This document shows, piece by piece, positions 4,433 through 8,729 of a stretch of DNA of 8,729 nucleotides (the stretch's first letter is position 1; each line of letters begins with the position of its first letter). The position numbers were made by a program, and so were the translations under genes. Source of the stretch: an uncultured Lactobacillus sp. (lineage in GTDB: Bacteria > Bacillota > Bacilli > Lactobacillales > Lactobacillaceae); the NCBI RefSeq assembly GCF_910589175.1, contig NZ_CAJURR010000038.1, positions 1-8,729 of the forward strand, in the 5' to 3' direction. Below the pieces are notes generated by a model. The model searched no databases and had not been told where the DNA came from. It worked only from the letters and a program-made list of their open reading frames with translations.

Positions 4433-5468
4433 AATTAATATGTTTTCCCAGGCTGATTCAGTTCAGGGACAGGGTGTGGGATCGGCTTACAAAGAACTAG
4501 TGCGCTTACTTAGGACCCGCTTAGTAGAAGATTTTTATGTAACGGTTAATAAATATGGAGCAAGTGATTTAACTCATTACCACACTATCAATCCTACTTA
4601 TTTTGCTAACAGTTTTTTACCTAGTCGTGGAAGAAAAATTGGATATGTGCATTTTCTGCCGGAAACATTAGAAGGATCTGTTAAGCTACCTGAACCAGCA
4701 AAAAGTATCTTTTATAAGTACGTTATTGATTTTTATAAAAGAATGGATCAGATAGTAGTAGTTAATCCAATCTTCATTGACAAATTGGTGAAGTATGGAA
4801 TTAGCGAAAAAAAGGTAAAATATATTCCTAATTTTGTAGCAAAAAGTGAATTTTATGAGCAAACTCAAGTACAAAAAAATGCCTTTAGGAACAAATTGCA
4901 TATTCCGTTAGATAAGTTTGTAATTGTTGGAGATGGACAAGTTCAAGAAAGAAAAGGTGTGGATGACTTTGCGAAGTTAGCAGAAGCCAATCCGGATATT
5001 CAATTTATTTGGGCTGGTGGATTCTCATTCGGTAAAATGACGGATGGATATGCTCATTTTAAGAAGTTAATTGATAATCCTCCAAAAAATTTGAAATTTA
5101 CTGGTATTGTGCCACGAGAAGAATTAGTTAGCTATTTAAACATTGCTGACTTGTTTTTACTCCCATCTTTTGATGAATTATTTCCAATGTCAGTTTTAGA
5201 AGCTTTTTCATGTAATACTCCTGTTTTATTACGTGATTTGGATTTATATCAAGCTATTATTGACGAATACTATATGAAAGGTAAGGATTTTACTGAGTTA
5301 AATGCTCAAATTAAATCCGTAGTATCAAATCCTAAAAAATTGAAGAAGTATCAAGATTTATCTGCTCAAGCCAGTCAAGAATATTCTGAAGATCATCTTG
5401 CTAAAATATGGCATGACTTTTACATGGAACAATACGAAATTGGTAGAAAGTTAGGGCAAATCAAATAA
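4425..5468 (+). CDS. lafB: GT4 glycosyltransferase, probable second glycolipid enzyme (LafB/CpoA type)
   Basis: It probably adds the second hexose to glucosyl-diacylglycerol, making the diglycosyl lipid on which LTA is anchored. In acidophilus-group lactobacilli the second sugar is galactose, so a galactosyltransferase role is an inference. The protein has 347 aa. It has the GQGVGS glycine loop (15-20), HYH (51-53), the segment QERKGVDDF with R176-K177 in the donor domain, AGG at 197-199, and the EX7E motif E251-E259 inside SFDELFPMSVLEAFS. It is shorter than LafA and closest in style to the pneumococcal CpoA and listerial LafB group. The ATG lies inside the end of lafA (8-nt overlap) with GAGG (4415-4418) six bases upstream, so coupled translation is likely. 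Its stop overlaps the next start by one base (TAATG). Confidence 0.82.
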   Translation: MIRINMFSQADSVQGQGVGSAYKELVRLLRTRLVEDFYVTVNKYGASDLTHYHTINPTYFANSFLPSRGRKIGYVHFLPETLEGSVKLPEPAKSIFYKYVIDFYKRMDQIVVVNPIFIDKLVKYGISEKKVKYIPNFVAKSEFYEQTQVQKNAFRNKLHIPLDKFVIVGDGQVQERKGVDDFAKLAEANPDIQFIWAGGFSFGKMTDGYAHFKKLIDNPPKNLKFTGIVPREELVSYLNIADLFLLPSFDELFPMSVLEAFSCNTPVLLRDLDLYQAIIDEYYMKGKDFTELNAQIKSVVSNPKKLKKYQDLSAQASQEYSEDHLAKIWHDFYMEQYEIGRKLGQIK

Positions 5469-6484
5469 TGAACAAAAAACATTTTATAGGGATGCTGATT
5501 GTTCTTTTAATTAGTGGCTTTGTTATTTGGCAGGAATTACGGAAAACACCAATTAAGGCATTATGGGGAGCAAGTAAAAAATTAAATTTAACTTTCTTGC
5601 TGTTAGTTTTGTTGGTAATGGTTTTGTCATATGTTTGTGAAGCTGCTATTATTTGGATTTTAGAGCATAAAAAGGGAGATCCACATCGCTCGGCATGGTC
5701 TTTTTTTAGAATTCCAATTATTCAAGCTTTATTTAATGCGATAACGCCATTGTCTACCGGTGGTCAACCTTCTCAGTTAGTAGCCATGATTCAGATGGGA
5801 ATAGAAGGTGGACGGGCGACATCTATTCTGTTAATGAAATTTATAATTTATCAAATTTGCGTTTTATTTGCGTACGTATCGACAATTATTTTTGGTTTTC
5901 ATATGGTAGTGACCAAATTTTCAGGATTAGCCTTGTTTATTTTAATTGGTTTTATTCTTCATGTAAGTTCCATAATTTTTCTATTAGCAATTATGTTTGC
6001 ATATCGATGGACAAAAAATACTACTAATTGGGTCATGGATTTACTGGAAAAATTTATGAACAAAAATACTGTTGAAAAATGGCGTAAGAATACGATGGAG
6101 AAAATTGAAACTTTTTATGCAGAAGGACAGAATTTAAAACGTGAAAAGAAAAAATTATTAGGGGCCAGTATTTTGACTATTGGTCAACTTCTATGTTTCT
6201 ATTCAATTCCGTACTTAATCTTGTTGGCGTTAAATTTAACACCTTCTTGGCTAGACGTTACACAGATGAACATTATGATTATCATGTTTATGGCAATTGT
6301 TCCAATTCCAGGAGCATCTGGTGGAGCAGAATTTAGTTTTCAGACATTGTTTTCTACTTTTATTCATTCAAATATTTTGTTGACTCTAGGGATGTTCTTA
6401 TGGCGTTTTACTACCTACTTTTTTGGAATGATTTTAGGGATATTCGGTTGGCTCTTTAAGCCCAAGAAAGTAAAAAGTCATTAA
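5468..6484 (+). CDS. YbhN/MprF-flippase-domain membrane protein, candidate glycolipid flippase
   Basis: This 338-aa membrane protein belongs to the lysylphosphatidylglycerol-synthase TM family (PF03706, flippase-like domain). Hydrophobic segments lie near 7-21, 41-64, 83-92, 120-145, 151-178, 232-255, 267-285 and 303-329. The family signatures TPLSTGGQPSQ (93-103) and PIPGASGGAEFSF (279-291) are both present. It has no C-terminal aminoacyl-transferase domain, so it is not MprF and should not itself modify lipids. Its place between two glycolipid synthases and LtaS suggests it moves the glycolipid anchor or another LTA precursor to the outer leaflet, a job done by the unrelated MFS protein LtaA in Staphylococcus aureus. 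That role is inference from context. The start (TAATG) overlaps the lafB stop by one base and has no strong RBS, so its translation probably depends on lafB. Confidence 0.85.
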   Translation: MNKKHFIGMLIVLLISGFVIWQELRKTPIKALWGASKKLNLTFLLLVLLVMVLSYVCEAAIIWILEHKKGDPHRSAWSFFRIPIIQALFNAITPLSTGGQPSQLVAMIQMGIEGGRATSILLMKFIIYQICVLFAYVSTIIFGFHMVVTKFSGLALFILIGFILHVSSIIFLLAIMFAYRWTKNTTNWVMDLLEKFMNKNTVEKWRKNTMEKIETFYAEGQNLKREKKKLLGASILTIGQLLCFYSIPYLILLALNLTPSWLDVTQMNIMIIMFMAIVPIPGASGGAEFSFQTLFSTFIHSNILLTLGMFLWRFTTYFFGMILGIFGWLFKPKKVKSH

Positions 6485-6532
6485 AATTCCTTAAATTTGC
6501 TGTTTTAATTTATCAAAACCATTTTTTAGTAG

Positions 6533-6538
6533 TAATAT
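6533..6538 (+). promoter_or_regulatory. Possible weak -10 box upstream of ltaS
   Basis: TAATAT (6533-6538) lies 17 bp after TTATCA (6510-6515), each a 4-of-6 match. No terminator-like hairpin separates the previous gene from ltaS, so read-through from the operon promoter is expected. A secondary promoter would explain the 84-bp gap. It is weak, because such matches are common in AT-rich DNA. Confidence 0.25.
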
Positions 6539-6568
6539 CATGAAAGAACAAAGTTGAGGAGGACTTAA

Positions 6569-8638
6569 ATGGGACGCCTAAAAGCATCGTATAATTGGTT
6601 AACTAAAACTAAATTAGGCTTTTTCACTGTAGTTGTTGTATTTTTTTGGATAAAAACGTATTTAACCTATATAACAAAGTTTAATTTAGGTGTAGTGGGC
6701 TCAATGCAAAATTTTTTGCTACTGATAAATCCACTGCCAACTGCTATTTTATTAATTGGAATTGGTTTGTTTTTTAAAGGTAGGAAATCCTACTGGATTA
6801 TGGTCATAATTGATTTTCTTTTATCTCTTTGGCTATTTTCAAATATATTATATTATCGAGAATTTTCTGATTTTTTATCTACTTCTATCATTAAAACGTC
6901 CGGATCTACTTCTGATAATTTAGGAAAAAGTATTGCGGGCATCACAAAAGGAACAGATTTTTTAGTATTTTTAGATGTAGTTATTATTGTTCTACTAATA
7001 GCTTTTAAAGTTTTTAAAATTGATGTTCGACGTCTAAAATTAAAGGTTTCACTTTTAATTGAAGGTTTAGCTGTAGTATTGATTGGTACTAATTTAACTA
7101 TGGCACAAAAGGATCGTTCTGGTTTATTGACTAGAACTTTTGATAATAACTATATTGTTAAATATTTAGGATTAAATGCTTTTGCAGTATACGACGGAGT
7201 AAAAACTGCTCAAAATAATGCAATTATGGCTAAAGCAAACCATAGTGATCTAAAAACTGTTCAGTCGTATATCAAGAAAAACTATATTGCCCCTAATCCG
7301 GAATATTATGGCGTGGCAAAGAATAAAAACGTATTGGTAATCCACTTAGAGAGTTTTCAGCAGTTTTTAATTGATTATAAGTGGCATGGAAAAGAAGTTA
7401 CCCCTAACTTGAATAAGTTATATCATGCTAACGACACTATTAGTTTTGATAACTTCTTTAATCAAGTAGGACAGGGTAAGACTTCCGATGCTGAAATGAT
7501 GCTAGAAAATTCTATTTTTGGTTTGCAATCAGGATCTGCTATGTCAAGTTATGGAACGTCTAACACTTTTGAAAGTGCTCCAGCTATACTAGGTCAAAAG
7601 GCTGGCTACACTAGTGCAGTTATGCATGGTGGGGCAGGTTCATTCTGGAATCGTGATAATGCTTATAAGTCTTTTGGCTATGATTATTTCATGCCTTTAT
7701 CCTGTTATCAAAATAAAAAAGGATATTACTTAGGATATGGAATTAAAGATAAGCTTTTCTTTGATCAGTCGATTAAATATATGGAGCATTTACCACAACC
7801 ATTTTATTTAAAGATGATTACGGTAACGAACCACTATCCATATGATTTGGATAAGAAAAATCAATCTATTGATAAAACTGATACTGGTGATAAAACAGTA
7901 GACGGATATGTTCAAACTGCTCATTATCTTGACCAAGCAATTGGAGAATTGATGAGCTATCTAAAGAAATCGGGTTTAGAGAAGAATACGCTAATTATGC
8001 TTTATGGAGATCACTACGGAATTTCTGGAAATCACCATAAGGCGTCTGCCCAATTATTAGATAAAGACAGCTTTAATAATTTTGATAATCTCCAATTCCA
8101 ACGGGTACCATTAATGTTCCACATGCCTGGACTTAAGGGTGGTATTAATCATACCTATGGTGGCGAGATTGACGTTAGACCAACTTTATTTAATTTATTA
8201 GGAATTAATGACCAAAATATGATTCAGTTTGGTCATAGTCTTTTGGCTAAAAATGCGCCACAAATTGTTGCCCAGCGAAATGGTGACTTTATTACTCCAA
8301 AATATAGTAAAGTGGAAGGAAGTTATTACTACACGCAATCAGGAAAGCGAATAACTCATCCAAGCAAGAAAGTAAAGGCCCAATTAGCATCCATTTCTAA
8401 TACCGTAACTACTGAACTCTCCCTATCAGACAGAGTAATTACAGGAAATCTTTTGCGCTTCTATAAGCCTGATGGATTTGAATATGTAAAGAGGAAAAAT
8501 TATTCCTATAAGAAGTCCGATTCGTTAAAACGATTGAAAAAGGCAGAAAAGAAGAGTAAAAATAGTGTCTGGTATCAGAATGGGAAAAAGACAACTCAAA
8601 GTGATTTCAAGACAGATGCTCCAGAATTGAAAAAATAA
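6569..8638 (+). CDS. ltaS: Lipoteichoic acid synthase (polyglycerolphosphate polymerase)
   Basis: It polymerises glycerol phosphate from phosphatidylglycerol onto the glycolipid anchor at the outer membrane face. Five membrane spans (about 15-33, 48-68, 75-96, 129-148, 159-178) precede a linker (DRSGLLTRTFDNNYIVKYLG) and the extracellular sulfatase-fold domain (about 250-570). All residues known from S. aureus LtaS align with a 5-6 residue offset: metal ligands E261, D481 and H482, nucleophile T305 (in GQGKTSDAEM), and substrate residues H353, W360, R362 and H422. AKA (221-223) lies where the staphylococcal enzyme is cut by signal peptidase, so shedding is possible. The 689-aa length exceeds the S. 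aureus protein (646 aa), mainly through a lysine-rich tail from about 640. The ATG is set by a strong AGGAGG six bases upstream. It is the last gene of the operon. Confidence in family and activity is high. Confidence 0.95.
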   Translation: MGRLKASYNWLTKTKLGFFTVVVVFFWIKTYLTYITKFNLGVVGSMQNFLLLINPLPTAILLIGIGLFFKGRKSYWIMVIIDFLLSLWLFSNILYYREFSDFLSTSIIKTSGSTSDNLGKSIAGITKGTDFLVFLDVVIIVLLIAFKVFKIDVRRLKLKVSLLIEGLAVVLIGTNLTMAQKDRSGLLTRTFDNNYIVKYLGLNAFAVYDGVKTAQNNAIMAKANHSDLKTVQSYIKKNYIAPNPEYYGVAKNKNVLVIHLESFQQFLIDYKWHGKEVTPNLNKLYHANDTISFDNFFNQVGQGKTSDAEMMLENSIFGLQSGSAMSSYGTSNTFESAPAILGQKAGYTSAVMHGGAGSFWNRDNAYKSFGYDYFMPLSCYQNKKGYYLGYGIKDKLFFDQSIKYMEHLPQPFYLKMITVTNHYPYDLDKKNQSIDKTDTGDKTVDGYVQTAHYLDQAIGELMSYLKKSGLEKNTLIMLYGDHYGISGNHHKASAQLLDKDSFNNFDNLQFQRVPLMFHMPGLKGGINHTYGGEIDVRPTLFNLLGINDQNMIQFGHSLLAKNAPQIVAQRNGDFITPKYSKVEGSYYYTQSGKRITHPSKKVKAQLASISNTVTTELSLSDRVITGNLLRFYKPDGFEYVKRKNYSYKKSDSLKRLKKAEKKSKNSVWYQNGKKTTQSDFKTDAPELKK

Positions 8639-8640
8639 TT

Positions 8641-8680
8641 AAAAATTGTGTTAAGTGATTATACTTAACACAATTTTTTT
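8641..8680 (+). terminator. Rho-independent terminator of the glycolipid/LTA operon
   Basis: An 11-bp stem (TTGTGTTAAGT 8646-8656 with ACTTAACACAA 8663-8673) is extended by A5/T5 and followed by a seven-T run. It begins two bases after the ltaS stop. The remaining bases to 8729 show no gene or signal that I can support. Confidence 0.9.
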
Positions 8681-8729
8681 ATATCCGAATTTTAAAAGCT
8701 TAAATCTCAATTAAATTAGGTGCCAAAAA

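Noticed and set aside
4686..4901. 71-aa minus-strand frame within lafB
   Set aside because: Antisense shadow of the GT4 gene; no initiation signals.

Overview
The window is AT-rich, with short intergenic regions, strong GGAGG-type ribosome binding sites, consensus -35/-10 promoters and U-tract terminators. This points to a low-GC Firmicute. The dense tRNA clusters without encoded CCA, the ISL3-type transposase remnant and the glycolipid/lipoteichoic acid (LTA) genes fit a Lactobacillus of the johnsonii/gasseri/acidophilus group. The species is inferred from protein resemblance only.

Layout. (1) 1-90: the 3' part of a tRNA-Ser closing an upstream tRNA cluster, plus its terminator. (2) About 91-1543: an insertion-sequence graveyard. 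It holds an ISL3-family element (115-1042) with recognisable inverted repeats and a 7-bp target duplication, whose transposase is frameshifted and has lost its catalytic middle. A short IS3-type OrfA-like fragment and about 320 bp of decayed sequence follow. (3) 1544-1985, minus strand: a free-standing small gene for a 119-aa protein with a possible zinc-binding N-terminus, with its own RBS and terminator. (4) 2140-3204: an 11-gene tRNA operon (Glu, Ser, fMet, Asp, Phe, Tyr, Trp, His, Gln, Cys, Leu) with a consensus promoter, a hairpin at the probable 5' end of the transcript and a strong terminator. Several of these tRNAs have departures from consensus that can be read directly. (5) 3213-8678: a plus-strand operon of four genes with a promoter and a terminator.

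The four-gene operon reads as a membrane-glycolipid and LTA pathway. Two GT4 glycosyltransferases (LafA- and LafB-like) would build glucosyl- and then diglycosyl-diacylglycerol at the cytoplasmic face. A YbhN/MprF-flippase-domain membrane protein sits between them and the polymerase, and is a candidate for moving the glycolipid anchor outward. LtaS, with all catalytic residues intact, would polymerise glycerol phosphate on the anchor outside the cell. The first three genes overlap and are probably translationally coupled. ltaS has an 84-bp gap, a strong RBS and possibly a weak promoter of its own.

I see no CRISPR array, no riboswitch and no intact mobile element. The most unusual signals are the tRNA oddities (C55 in two tRNAs, an acceptor-stem mismatch in tRNA-Phe) and the proposed flippase in the LTA operon.
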